Both the position numbers and the translations under genes were made by a program. The notes beneath the pieces are model-generated. The model was not told where the DNA came from. It worked only from the letters and a program-made list of their open reading frames with translations, and ran no database searches. Shown here one piece after another: positions 24,018-33,163 of a stretch of 64,000 bases of DNA. This stretch comes from Magnetospirillum gryphiswaldense MSR-1 v2 (lineage in GTDB: Bacteria > Pseudomonadota > Alphaproteobacteria > Rhodospirillales > Magnetospirillaceae): contig NC_023065.1 in NCBI RefSeq assembly GCF_000513295.1, positions 2,526,501 to 2,590,500 of the forward strand. Direction: 5' to 3'. Positions within the stretch are counted from its first letter, which is position 1, and every line of letters begins with the position of its first letter.

Positions 24018-25804
24018 AGCTCTCTACCATTGGAGCCTTCAGAGGCCGAAAAATACAGGGTGCCGTTCACGTAGATCATATTGGTAGGGGAAGAGCCGGT
24101 TGCGCCGGGCCAGATATCCGCGACCCTGCTGGGCGCGTTGATCCCGTCGTATTTCCACAACTCTAGATCGCCGTTGCCTTCGCCGGCCGAAAAATACAGG
24201 GTGCCGTTCGCGTTGGTTATAAATTCTATGGTACCGGGACTTCCGGCGGGGCCGATATTCGCGACCATGCTGGGCGTGTTGGTCCCGTCGTATTTCCACA
24301 GCTCATTACCGTTGGTGCCGTCGCTGGCCGAAAAATACAAGGTGCCGTTCACGTCGGTCAGATATGACGGGCTAGAGCCGGTTGCGCCGGGGTTGATATC
24401 CGCGACCATGCTGGGTGCGTTGATCCCGTCGTATTTCCACAGCTCAGTACCGTTGGTGCCGTCATTGGCCGCAAAATACAGGGTGCCGTTCACGTTGATC
24501 ATATTGCCAGGGGAAGAGCTGTTTGCGCCGGCGCGGATATCCGCGACCCTGCTGGGCGCGTTGGTCCCGTCGTATTTCCACAGCTCATTACCGTTGGTGC
24601 CGTCGTTGGCCCTAAAATACAGGGTGCCGTTCACGTTGGTCAGATGTTCTGGGGTAGAGCTGTTTACGCCGGGGTTGATATCCGCGACCCGGCTGGGCGC
24701 GTTGATCCCGTCGTATTTCCACAGCTCTTGACCGTTGGTGCCGTCATTGGCCCCAAAATACAGGGTGCCGTTCACGTTGGTCATATATTCTGGGGTAGAG
24801 CTGCTTGCGCCGGGGTTGATATCCGCGACCATGCTGGGCGCGTTGGTCCCGTCGTATTTCCACAGCTCAGTACCGTTGGTGCCGTCATTGGCCCCAAAAT
24901 ACAGGGTGCCGTTCACGTTGGCCAAATTGTTTGGGCCAGAGCTGTTTGCGCCGGCGCGGATATCCGCGACCATGCTGGGCGCGTTGATCCTGTCGTATTT
25001 CCACAGCTCAATACCGTTGGTGCCGTCATTGGCCCTAAAATACAGGGTGCCGTTCACGTTGACCGGCATACCTACGTTGCTACTATTTACGCCAGGGTTG
25101 ATATCCGCGACCCTTTCGGGATTGGCAAGCAATCCGTCAAACCCCGCCAGTGCCGCCGCATGGAAATACTGGGACGCATCCACATCGCCGGCTTCCAGGT
25201 GCCAGTCGCCGCCGAACGCCGCATTGCCTGTGGAATCGGCGGACGCGGCAACCGAACGCCCCGTGATGTCGGACAGGTAAGCCAGCAGTGCATTTCCGAC
25301 ACTATCGCCCGCCACGCCGCAGGCCAGCAGGTCGATGCGCCCGCCCTCGGTGATTTGTGCCCCCAGCCCCCTCATGAAGGCTTGCAGCGCGTCGTCGCCG
25401 GCAAGTCCCGCCAGCGACACGCCGTATTGCGCCGTCAGCTCGAATGCGCCGTTTGCGCCGTGCGAGGCCAGGGCGATGGACGAAGCCTGCCGCCCGTCCA
25501 GCGCATGGGAAACACGGGCCAGGATGGCATCCAGGCTGTCGGCTTCGGCGTCATAGCGCACCACCAGCACATCATCCTTGGCCGCAAGCGCCAGATCGTC
25601 GCCATCGGCGACGCGCGAGGACAGCAGCAGAACGCGCGGATTGGCCGTCACCGCGACCGGCATGACGGCATCCGCCCCATCCGAATGCGCGTCCACCGCC
25701 TCGGCCATGGCCGCGCCGTCGAACATGATGCGCGGTTCAAGCGCCATCATCGGGGCAAAGACCCGACCCGTTGATTGACCGGATTTGTGCAAAACCTTGC
25801 CCAT
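23924..25804 (-). CDS. DUF4347 surface protein with ELWxxDGT repeats (frame ends early)
   Basis: From the ATG at 25804 the product begins with the LEPRIMFDGAA motif found near the N-terminus of DUF4347 proteins. The DUF4347 domain runs to about residue 220 (VLLLSSRVADGDDL, IALASHGANGAFELTAQYG, IDLLACGVAGDSVGNALLAY). Seven complete and one partial 47-residue repeats follow (NGTLYFxANDGTNGxELWKYD). The frame then leaves the coding sequence after RELWRYIPPS into a meaningless Arg-rich end, while the logical continuation lies in the neighbouring frame (23163-24017). No classical signal peptide is seen, so export through the TolC/HlyD cluster is inferred. Confidence 0.8.
   Translation of the reverse strand: MGKVLHKSGQSTGRVFAPMMALEPRIMFDGAAMAEAVDAHSDGADAVMPVAVTANPRVLLLSSRVADGDDLALAAKDDVLVVRYDAEADSLDAILARVSHALDGRQASSIALASHGANGAFELTAQYGVSLAGLAGDDALQAFMRGLGAQITEGGRIDLLACGVAGDSVGNALLAYLSDITGRSVAASADSTGNAAFGGDWHLEAGDVDASQYFHAAALAGFDGLLANPERVADINPGVNSSNVGMPVNVNGTLYFRANDGTNGIELWKYDRINAPSMVADIRAGANSSGPNNLANVNGTLYFGANDGTNGTELWKYDGTNAPSMVADINPGASSSTPEYMTNVNGTLYFGANDGTNGQELWKYDGINAPSRVADINPGVNSSTPEHLTNVNGTLYFRANDGTNGNELWKYDGTNAPSRVADIRAGANSSSPGNMINVNGTLYFAANDGTNGTELWKYDGINAPSMVADINPGATGSSPSYLTDVNGTLYFSASDGTNGNELWKYDGTNTPSMVANIGPAGSPGTIEFITNANGTLYFSAGEGNGDLELWKYDGINAPSRVADIWPGATGSSPTNMIYVNGTLYFSASEGSNGRELWRYIPPSTASCRRRRRRLRPPRQGRGRPSR
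23953..23960 (-). other. C8 homopolymer tract at the frame break
   Basis: Eight C in the coding strand, preceded by five or six CGT/TCG triplets. Adding one C restores one continuous frame from the DUF4347 domain to the Ig-like end. A -1 slip on CCC-CCC would do the same. Confidence 0.75.
24013..25065 (-). repeat. 141-bp tandem coding repeats
   Basis: About seven and a half 141-bp units encode the ELWxxDGT repeats (47 residues each). DNA identity between neighbours is high, so the copy number could change by recombination. The most constant core is NGTLYF...DGTNG.ELWKYDG.NAPS.VADI. Confidence 0.9.
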
Positions 25805-25908
25805 GCCGCTTCTCGCCCTCGACCCATCATCGCCGTTGGATATAGTATTGTTCGAAATAGGTGCCTGCAATGAAAAACAGTGTAAAAACATGATGTTAGC
25901 TGATGAGC

Positions 25909-25943
25909 CTGACCTTCCCTGACCGAAGCTGACATTGGCTGAC
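25909..25943. promoter_or_regulatory. Four CTGAC repeats at exact 10-bp spacing
   Basis: CTGAC occurs at 25909, 25919, 25929 and 25939, preceded by a CTGAT at 25900. It lies between the divergent DUF4347 and histidine-kinase genes. Phased direct repeats are the usual binding pattern of OmpR/PhoB-type regulators, and one is encoded two genes away. Confidence 0.65.
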
Positions 25944-25989
25944 ACGATTTCATTCAAAGGATGTTTTTTGAGGCAGATGGGATAATCAG

Positions 25990-27984
25990 ATGTTGTCTTG
26001 CCGCCGAAAGGCTCTGAGCGTGATTTTACAGGTCCTGGCCATCCTTGGGCTGCTGGCGGTACTTGTGGATTCTGCCCAGGCTTCCTCTCCCGTGGTGCTC
26101 GACGGTCGGGCCGGCGACGTGGACGGGCGCGGCCATATGGCGATCTTCCGCGATCCCGAGGGCACCCGGACATTGGACGAGATCATCGGGATTGACGCGG
26201 CGGGAAGGTTCAAGCCGATCCCCGGCAATGTGGGGCTTGGCTATACTCCGGACACCATCTGGCTGCGCATGGATCTGGTCCTGCCGGAAGGCGCCCCGGA
26301 GAGGTGGCTACTTGAAGTCATGCCGTCCTATCTCGACCACCTCGACCTTTACCTTCTGCCCCCCGACGGCGTGCGGCACGGGGCGACGGCCGGCGACAGG
26401 CTCCCGTTCTCGGCCCGAACGGAGGAATACCGGAACTTTCTTTTCCCGCTCCACATCCCGGCGGGAAAAAGCCGTCTCTATCTGAGGGTCAAGAGCACCA
26501 GCGCGATGACCGTGCTGCCCCGCTTCTGGCAGCCTTCCGCTTTCGAGCACGCCGTCAGCGGCGAGTCCGCCTTGCTCGGCCTCTATTACGGCGCCCTTCT
26601 GACGGTGACGCTCCTCAACCTGATCGGCTTCGCCATCAACCGCCAGAGCATTTACCTGACCTATTCGGGCTACGTGTCATTGATCGGCGTGCATTTTTTT
26701 GCCATCGACGGATTGCTGGCGCAATTCGCGCTGCCCGATCACCCGCTGATCGCCAACCAGATGCTGGGGGCCACGATGGGACTGGGGGCGATCTTCGGCT
26801 TTCGCTTCTATGCCCAGGTTCTTCGGCTGCCGGGCCGTTTCCCCTGGTCTGATCGGGTGATCTGGGGCATGGCCCTATTGGGCGGCGCCACGGCAATATC
26901 CGCGTTTACGCCTTACTACTCTGCCTTTGCGCCGCTGCTATTGCTCGCGATGATCGCGTCACTTCTTGTCTTTCTGAAACCCCTGATCTCCCTTTGGCGC
27001 AATCGGGATGCCGAAAGCCGGCTGATCGCGCTCGCCTATACATTTTACGCCGGGCTGCTTTTTACGACGCTGACGGCCGCCCTTGGCCTTACCGAGCCGA
27101 CGAAGCTGTCTCTCATAAGCTCGCTGTGCGGAAGCGTGATTCATTTCGCGATCCTGCATTCAAGCCTTTTCCTGCGCGCTCATCGCGCTCAGCGGGACAA
27201 ACTCGTCGCCGAAGCCGTTGCTGAAAGAGCGCGGCAGGAAGGAAGCATGGAAAGGGAAATGAGGATCGAGCGCGAGCGTCTGCTGGACATGATCGGCCAC
27301 GAAATTCTTACCCCGGTGGCTGTCATCGATGCGGCGAACCAGACGCTTCGGGTCCTTGATACCGATACGTCGCCCGATCGCGAAAAGCGCTATGACCGGA
27401 TCGGGGGTGCGGTCGAGCGGTTGAAGGCCATGCTGGATTTGGCCACTCATCGCCAGAACCTGGAGGCCGATTACAGCGAACCCGCCCGCCATCCGATCAA
27501 TATCGAAGGGCTGATGCAGGAAAGTGTCGAGCTTCTTGGTCCCGAGGGGGAAAAGCGGGTAGCGGTTCGCTCCGGCACCACACTTCCTTCGGTCCAGGCG
27601 GACGAGCGCATGCTCCGTTTCGCTCTCCTCAATCTGCTGGACAACGCGGTGAAGTATTCCCCCCGCAATTCGCCCATCGAAGTGGACGTTTCGCCTCGTT
27701 TCCATGACGGCCGAAGCGGCCTGTGCTGGTCGATCGTCAACGATGGGGCGGCAATTCCGCGCGACATCGAAACCACGATTTTCGACAAATATGTTCGCGG
27801 CAGCGAGGAAGCCGGCCAAGCCGGCATGGGATTGGGGCTTTACCTGACCCGGTACATCTTCGAACGACATGGGGGATGGGTGCAACTGGAGGAAAATACG
27901 AAGGGAAGAATCTGCTTCCTGGCTTGGCTACCGACCGATACGGAACAGGCCGGAGCGAAGCAGGAGGCCGGCCAATGCGAATAG
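25990..27984 (+). CDS. Sensor histidine kinase with 7TMR-DISM sensor
   Basis: The 664-residue protein has a signal peptide or first TM (about 1-31), a periplasmic 7TMR-DISMED2-like domain (about 35-180), seven TM helices (about 185-395), and a short coiled coil. HisKA follows with His437 in MIGHEILTPVAVI, then the ATPase with LLNLLDNAVKYSPRN (N box) and AGMGLGLYLTRY (G box). DISMED domains are thought to sense carbohydrates or other small ligands. The ligand is unknown. Its stop overlaps the regulator gene by 10 bp. It is divergent from the surface-protein gene. Confidence 0.92.
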   Translation: MLSCRRKALSVILQVLAILGLLAVLVDSAQASSPVVLDGRAGDVDGRGHMAIFRDPEGTRTLDEIIGIDAAGRFKPIPGNVGLGYTPDTIWLRMDLVLPEGAPERWLLEVMPSYLDHLDLYLLPPDGVRHGATAGDRLPFSARTEEYRNFLFPLHIPAGKSRLYLRVKSTSAMTVLPRFWQPSAFEHAVSGESALLGLYYGALLTVTLLNLIGFAINRQSIYLTYSGYVSLIGVHFFAIDGLLAQFALPDHPLIANQMLGATMGLGAIFGFRFYAQVLRLPGRFPWSDRVIWGMALLGGATAISAFTPYYSAFAPLLLLAMIASLLVFLKPLISLWRNRDAESRLIALAYTFYAGLLFTTLTAALGLTEPTKLSLISSLCGSVIHFAILHSSLFLRAHRAQRDKLVAEAVAERARQEGSMEREMRIERERLLDMIGHEILTPVAVIDAANQTLRVLDTDTSPDREKRYDRIGGAVERLKAMLDLATHRQNLEADYSEPARHPINIEGLMQESVELLGPEGEKRVAVRSGTTLPSVQADERMLRFALLNLLDNAVKYSPRNSPIEVDVSPRFHDGRSGLCWSIVNDGAAIPRDIETTIFDKYVRGSEEAGQAGMGLGLYLTRYIFERHGGWVQLEENTKGRICFLAWLPTDTEQAGAKQEAGQCE

Positions 27985-28664
27985 TGCTGGTCGAGGACAA
28001 TTCCGACTTCCGCGAAGAAGTGCAGTTCCATTTGCAGCGGGCCGGACACGAGGTTTTCATCGCCGCCGATGGCGCCGGCCTCGACCAGGTGCTGGCGGTG
28101 CATCACATCGAGATTGCCGTCCTTGACCTGGGGCTTCCCGGCGAGGACGGCCTGTCCATCACCCACCGCCTTCGCATGTCTCATCCCGAAATCCGGATCT
28201 TGATGCTCACCGCACGATCCAGCCAGCATCACCGGATCAGCGGATTGGAAAAAGGGGCCGATTCCTACCTGACCAAGCCGGTCGACATGCGGGAATTGTG
28301 TGCCGTCATCGAGAGCATCCGCAGGCGCATTTCGCCAGCCGTGGCCGACCATCGCGCGCCGGGCTGGACCCTGAGCCTGTCCACCATGACGATCATGACG
28401 CCCAAGGGTGAACGGATCACCTTGACCCCGACCGAAATGCTTCTGCTGCGCCCGCTTGCGGAAGCCGCGCCGGACATCGTCAGCCGACAGCAATTCGCCA
28501 AGGCGCTCGGGCATCGCGAGGAGGATTACGATTACCGGCGTCTTGAGGCCGTCATCAGTCGCTTGCGAAGAAAAATCGCGACGTCGGATGAGGAAAGCTC
28601 TGTGATCAAGCCGGCTCGTGGTAGAGGCTATATCTTCGCCGCGCCAATAACGGTGATCCCCTAG
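27975..28664 (+). CDS. OmpR/PhoB-family response regulator
   Basis: Receiver domain (1-120): acidic pair in VLVEDN, phospho-acceptor Asp in VAVLDLGLPGEDGLS (written IAVLDLGLPGEDG in the sequence), Thr in MLTARSS and Lys in YLTKPVD. The C-terminal winged helix (about 135-229) contains LTPTEMLLLRPLAEA and YDYRRLEAVISRLRRKI, then a PARGRGYIF wing. It is the partner of the overlapping kinase gene. The phased CTGAC repeats in front of the kinase are its likely target, controlling both the kinase operon and the divergent surface-protein/export operon. Confidence 0.93.
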   Translation: MRIVLVEDNSDFREEVQFHLQRAGHEVFIAADGAGLDQVLAVHHIEIAVLDLGLPGEDGLSITHRLRMSHPEIRILMLTARSSQHHRISGLEKGADSYLTKPVDMRELCAVIESIRRRISPAVADHRAPGWTLSLSTMTIMTPKGERITLTPTEMLLLRPLAEAAPDIVSRQQFAKALGHREEDYDYRRLEAVISRLRRKIATSDEESSVIKPARGRGYIFAAPITVIP

Positions 28665-28666
28665 TT

Positions 28667-30565
28667 ATGACGCCACGAATCGCCGCCGGTTCACTTCTGA
28701 TATGCTCGCTGGTGATTTCCGCCGCCAAGGCGGAAACGCCCGTACCCAGGCTGTTCGCCACTCCCAGCTTCGTCGAGACCCGCTTCATGCAACGGCATGC
28801 CGGCGAGGATGTGCCGCGTCCAATTCTGTTGCCGTCCATTCTGACGGCTACGCCATTCATCTCGCCAAGGCATCCCCCGCCGCCGGAAGTCATCCACCAG
28901 GGCGGGCCGGCGACGGGGATGATGGCGGGGCTTGAAAGCGCTGGAGACGTTGCTTTCTCGGGCATCGCCGCCCGGCAGGCCATTGATGACACCGTTCTTT
29001 GGGCTGGGCTTCGCGCCGACCGGGCCAATCCCTATCGCGACGGTACGGGGCAACGGGTGAATTATGGCTATGAACGCGTCAGTCCCCAAGCCGTGCTTAC
29101 CCATCCGCTGGGGCCTCGCACAGGTTTGACGGTTTTTGGCTTGCTCGACAATTTCGAGGAATCGCGAACGCCCCACAGCGCCACCGACGCCCCCCAGTTC
29201 CAGCACGGTCTGGGAACCATCCGGATCGACCACGCCCCGATGGGCTCTGTCTTTGACCGCCTTGAGATCGCGGCCAGCGTGGATAGCATCACCTACGCTG
29301 CGGACAACTTCACTCTACGCGCACCGGGCGCCCTGGGGCTTCGCTATGAAGGAGACTGGATCACCTGGCGCGGCCATGTGCGTGGCGAGTTCAAGGCCGC
29401 CGAGTGGAAGGGCGCCCTCATTCTCGATGCGAGCTTGCTGAAATACCTTACGGTGTTGGACACAAGCCGAGTTACCCAGGGCCGGAGTTCCTACCGGCTG
29501 CCTGACACGGAAATCGCCACGACCGCAATCGCCCTCGAAGGAACTCGCCCCGTCGGTCAGGCAGACAGACTGGCCGCCGGCCTTCGGCTCGACGTCGTCC
29601 ACAACTCCGTCGGCATGGCGCATGAGGTGCCCGCCGCATCGGGCGCCAGCGCGGCATCCTACAACCGAGCGGCCCAGGAGCTCTACGACACCTATTACGG
29701 CGCGGGTACTCGCAACGATCCGGTGGACATCAATCTCAGCGGCAAGCTGCGCTATACCCACGCCATCGCCGACGGGGATGTCTATGGCGAGGTCCGGCGA
29801 CTGGTCCGCACGCCCGACCCCGGAGAGCGATTTTTCGCCAGTTCGGGACCAACGGCCCTGATCCAGGTGGGCAATCCAGGTCTCGCCCCCGAGGCGCACC
29901 ATGCAATCGAGCTTGGCGGCGAACGCAGGGCCCAGGGGTGGAAAGGGTATTTGTCCCCCGCTGCCGTATCGGGGACCTGGCAAATCTCCGGGAAGCTGTG
30001 GCATGACCGAATCGCTGATTTCATCACCCCCGACCGCGCCAGGGGGCAGTCCGGCATCCTGAAATCCGACGGCGGCATCATCTATCGCAATGTTGACGTC
30101 GCCATGACCGGCGTGGCCGCCGAGGGACGGTGGAATGCGATGCCCGGTCTGGGCCTTCGCCTGCGCCTGGACTGGACCCACGGCGACAATCTGACGGATT
30201 CACGCCCGCTCTATCAGGTCGCTCCCCTACATGGTGAGGCCGCAATCGAACGGCGGCTCGCTTTCGCCGACCACCCGATCACTCTTGGGGCGGCGACGCG
30301 CTTCGCCGACGGCCAGCATCGGGTAGACGATTCGACCACGACCGGATCGGGCCAAGACACCGGCGGCCCAACCGGCGGATATGCCGTCTTCGACTTGTTT
30401 GCGCGCACCTCGGTCACCGAGCGCTTTCACCTGTCCATGGGAGTCACAAACCTTCTGGACAAGCGATACCAGCAGCACGTCAATCCGTTGCCTCAGGGCG
30501 TCACCACCCAGCCTATCGCGGCGCCCGGTCGGAGTCTTTTTCTCGCCGGAAGACTGGAATTCTGA
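28667..30565 (+). CDS. TonB-dependent-receptor-like outer-membrane barrel, plug reduced
   Basis: The 632-residue product has a signal peptide ending SAAKA. Barrel features follow: alternating strands, LIQVGNPGLAPEAHHAIELG (the usual NP.L.PE block), FHLSMGVTNLLDKRYQQHV, and a terminal Phe (AGRLEF) for BAM recognition. The plug domain is poorly represented: no clear TonB box and no PGV/NIRG-type plug motifs, only a short Pro-rich segment near 45-75. It resembles copper-receptor (OprC-like) barrels. It starts two bases after the regulator stop, so the three genes form one operon. Confidence 0.75.
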   Translation: MTPRIAAGSLLICSLVISAAKAETPVPRLFATPSFVETRFMQRHAGEDVPRPILLPSILTATPFISPRHPPPPEVIHQGGPATGMMAGLESAGDVAFSGIAARQAIDDTVLWAGLRADRANPYRDGTGQRVNYGYERVSPQAVLTHPLGPRTGLTVFGLLDNFEESRTPHSATDAPQFQHGLGTIRIDHAPMGSVFDRLEIAASVDSITYAADNFTLRAPGALGLRYEGDWITWRGHVRGEFKAAEWKGALILDASLLKYLTVLDTSRVTQGRSSYRLPDTEIATTAIALEGTRPVGQADRLAAGLRLDVVHNSVGMAHEVPAASGASAASYNRAAQELYDTYYGAGTRNDPVDINLSGKLRYTHAIADGDVYGEVRRLVRTPDPGERFFASSGPTALIQVGNPGLAPEAHHAIELGGERRAQGWKGYLSPAAVSGTWQISGKLWHDRIADFITPDRARGQSGILKSDGGIIYRNVDVAMTGVAAEGRWNAMPGLGLRLRLDWTHGDNLTDSRPLYQVAPLHGEAAIERRLAFADHPITLGAATRFADGQHRVDDSTTTGSGQDTGGPTGGYAVFDLFARTSVTERFHLSMGVTNLLDKRYQQHVNPLPQGVTTQPIAAPGRSLFLAGRLEF

Positions 30566-30579
30566 CACGTCGATACGGG

Positions 30580-30911
30580 CTACTTGCCGATGGGCGGCGC
30601 TTGCGCCAGCAGGTTCCGCGTCTGCTCAGGATCCGCCGAGCCGCCGAACTCGAAGTCGAAGGCGAACTTGCCGGCCAGCAAGGTGACGACGGAAATGATG
30701 CAGCCGCCGACGGCGGTGTTGCCGTCAACGTGGCCGAACACCATGAAGCCGATGCCGCCGACAATGCCAAGTCCGGCGATGACCAGCAGGACATTGCGCG
30801 GGTGTTGCTGCGCCCCGCCTTGATGAACTCGCTGTCGCGGGCGCGGGCGTCCTGACGGTCGGCCAGGGTGGCGGTCAGCGTGGTGAGCGCGCCGGCCAGA
30901 CGGGCCAACAA
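30580..30911 (-). pseudogene. Frameshifted small membrane protein gene
   Basis: The N-terminal part (MLARLAGALTTLTATLADRQ, DSEFIKAG) and a two-TM C-terminal part (NVLLVIAGLGIVGGIGFMVF, VVTLLAGKFAFDFEFGG) lie in different frames that meet near 30795. Each half looks protein-like and neither continues alone. Either a real frameshift or a sequencing error is present. It follows the relaxase gene at the far end of the conjugation operon. Confidence 0.55.
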
Positions 30912-30996
30912 CGACCAGCGCGCGCATCTTGAATGCTATGTCCGCTTTTCGGGAACTGTCGCCAACCAAGGAATGACCAGCTTGGGCGCAAAGCCG

Positions 30997-32769
30997 TCAT
31001 CGGATTGGGTCAACCTTATCCTTACCGGTGGTTTTCCGCCGGCCTGTCTTCGGCTGGTCGCCCAGGACGTCATCCAGCGACAGCGCGTCCTCCACGAATG
31101 CCCCCATGTCCCTGGCCAGCACCGGATTGACAGCGACCGGGCGTTTGCTCGCGAGATCGGCAACGATCTTGGCCTGGGCTTGGATGCCGTCGATCACCAC
31201 CAGCTCGCCGGCGGCCACAGCCGCCGCCTGATCGGCGTGAAGGTTGCGGGTCGGGCTCGCGATCACGATGCGGCTTTTGGGATGGTGCAGGCGGACATCC
31301 GCCGCCCGTGCCGGCAGATGGCCAGTTTTCGGCACCACGATCACCGGGGCGCCGGTATCCTTGTGCAGGACTGAGGCAGATAGGCAGTCCGCTGTGATGA
31401 TCACCGGCCCGCCATAGGCGGCTTTCTCGCGGGCGAGATCGCCGCCGGGATCGATCACGTGGGTGATGTTTTTATCCGTGTCGCCCAAATCGGCGGTGCG
31501 GCCCTGGCCATCCATGGCCCGCACCGCCCAGATATGCCCCTTGTCGTCGCGAAACGGGAAGATCACCCGCCCGTGCTCATCCGCTTTCAGATCCATGTCG
31601 CGCAGATCGCGTTTGAGCCAGGGCGTTTCCGGCGGCGTCCAGGCCGAGGCCGACAACCAGGTCTTCAAGGCCGGCGCCATGCTGCGCGGCGGCTGATAGG
31701 GCCGGCGCTGGAGGGTCGTGGCCTCATCCAGCATGTGGAACAGTTCTTTATAGGTCAGCACGATGGCCAGGGCCAAAGCATCCTTGTGGGCTTCGGCCAG
31801 CAGGTAATCCTTCCAGTTCCTGATATGCAGCACGCGGCCAAGGAAGCCCGGCTTCTTGGCCTGCGTATAGGCGCGCCAAAGCCGGTTCTGGCCAGGGTGG
31901 CGGGTCATCGGCTTGGGCTGATACGCCTTCTTCTTCGGCGGGGCATTGGCTTTGTTCCGTTCGGGTGGCGCCGCATATGGCCCCAGGCGGCTTTCCAGCT
32001 TGGCCAGCGAGCAGGAGCGGTCAAGCGTGCTGGCCTTCATCCGGCCCTTGCCGTCCACCTGCGCCACGACCAGGCCGGCGCCGCGCTTCTTCAGCTCGAT
32101 ACCATAGGGTGCCAGCCCTTCATGCACTTCGGCCCAGGTGCTGGCGCCGTCGATCACCTTGATGATCTCGGCTTTGTGTTCGACCACATGGCGCTCAAAG
32201 CTTTGCTGCCAGGTCTTGGCCTCATAGTCCCTGGCCTTGCGTGACACCGGGTTGCGTTCGGCGCCGGCATCGGTCATGCCCTTATCGACGGTCAGGCCGT
32301 ATTTCTGTTCCATCTCGCGGGCGATTTTGGCCAAGGTCTTGAAGTCTTGCCGGGGTGTGTGGCAGCGCCCGGTGACCGGGTGGATTTTGTTGAAGGCCAC
32401 ATGCATGTGGAAATTGTCGGTGTTGATGTGGGTGCCGGCGACACGCTGGTGGTCGCCGTAGCCCAGCGCCTGGGCGAAGCTGCGTTCGATATCCTGCAAC
32501 TGATCCTGGGTCAGTTGGTTTTCTTCACCGGGGTGGAAGGACACGACAAGGTGATAGGTCTTGTCGGCAATACCGGGCTTCAGCGTCCGTGTCGCCTCGA
32601 TCTCGATCAGGGCGGTGTCCAGGTCTTTCAGATCAGCGCCGGCGTCGCAATTGACGATCCAGAACTTGTCGAGCTTCTCGCCCTTCTCCTTGGCGGCGGC
32701 GATATAGCGGCCAAGGTTGGCATAGTCGTCGCGGATTTCAGGCTTACGGTCGATGCGCTTGGCGATCAT
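30997..32769 (-). CDS. traI: Conjugative relaxase (MOB-P type, TraI/VirD2-like)
   Basis: The true start is the ATG at 32769 (MIAKRIDRKPEIRDDYANLG), giving 590 residues. Tyr16 or Tyr22 is the likely nucleophile. The three-histidine metal site lies in HINTDNFHMHVAFNKIHP (His114, 121, 123), and motif II is near HLVVSFHPGE. After about residue 300 a Toprim/primase-like segment is recognisable (VIFPFRDDKGHIWAVRAMDG, GGPVIITADCLSASVLHKDT). The enzyme nicks oriT and carries the strand into the recipient. Its start overlaps the mobC stop by 4 bp. Confidence 0.92.
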   Translation of the reverse strand: MIAKRIDRKPEIRDDYANLGRYIAAAKEKGEKLDKFWIVNCDAGADLKDLDTALIEIEATRTLKPGIADKTYHLVVSFHPGEENQLTQDQLQDIERSFAQALGYGDHQRVAGTHINTDNFHMHVAFNKIHPVTGRCHTPRQDFKTLAKIAREMEQKYGLTVDKGMTDAGAERNPVSRKARDYEAKTWQQSFERHVVEHKAEIIKVIDGASTWAEVHEGLAPYGIELKKRGAGLVVAQVDGKGRMKASTLDRSCSLAKLESRLGPYAAPPERNKANAPPKKKAYQPKPMTRHPGQNRLWRAYTQAKKPGFLGRVLHIRNWKDYLLAEAHKDALALAIVLTYKELFHMLDEATTLQRRPYQPPRSMAPALKTWLSASAWTPPETPWLKRDLRDMDLKADEHGRVIFPFRDDKGHIWAVRAMDGQGRTADLGDTDKNITHVIDPGGDLAREKAAYGGPVIITADCLSASVLHKDTGAPVIVVPKTGHLPARAADVRLHHPKSRIVIASPTRNLHADQAAAVAAGELVVIDGIQAQAKIVADLASKRPVAVNPVLARDMGAFVEDALSLDDVLGDQPKTGRRKTTGKDKVDPIR

Positions 32770-33137
32770 CGGCCCGCTCTGGGGTGAATCTGGTGATGGA
32801 TTTCCTTCACCGTGGCTTTCAACTGGTCCTGGGTATCCTGGATTTGGACCATCAGCCCGTCGATCCGCGCCACCATGGCCGCTGGCCAAGTGCCGTCACT
32901 TTCATCCAGGGCCAGTTTCAGCAAATTGCCGAGGCGGGCCTGATCGGCGTTCACCTTCAACAGATCGCGGATGGATTGGGCGCCGGTGAAGGCCGAGGGA
33001 TCGGGCAGGGTTTGGCCCAGAGCAAAGCGGCGCAGCATTTCCGAAACCGATAGTTTGAACTGGCCGGCCTGGGCTTTGACCGTCGCCAATTCCTCGGGCG
33101 TGAATGAAACAAGCTGGCGGTGACGTTCGGTGGCCAT
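32766..33137 (-). CDS. mobC: MobC-like relaxosome accessory protein
   Basis: The 123-residue product starts with the ribbon-helix-helix pattern of the MobC/TraJ family ([39 protein letters not shown]), followed by helices with NADQARLGNLLKLALDES, close to the MobC core 'NxNQLA...N'. It should bind oriT and assist relaxase nicking. GGTC...ATGG spacing and a 4-bp overlap with the relaxase gene support the start at 33137. Confidence 0.88.
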   Translation of the reverse strand: MATERHRQLVSFTPEELATVKAQAGQFKLSVSEMLRRFALGQTLPDPSAFTGAQSIRDLLKVNADQARLGNLLKLALDESDGTWPAAMVARIDGLMVQIQDTQDQLKATVKEIHHQIHPRAGR

Positions 33138-33163
33138 GGTCTTTCCCGTCGTTGAAGATGAAG

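Noticed and set aside
24013-25065. Regularly spaced repeats, CRISPR-like at first sight
   Set aside because: Units are 141 bp with no unique spacers and encode in-frame ELWxxDGT protein repeats.
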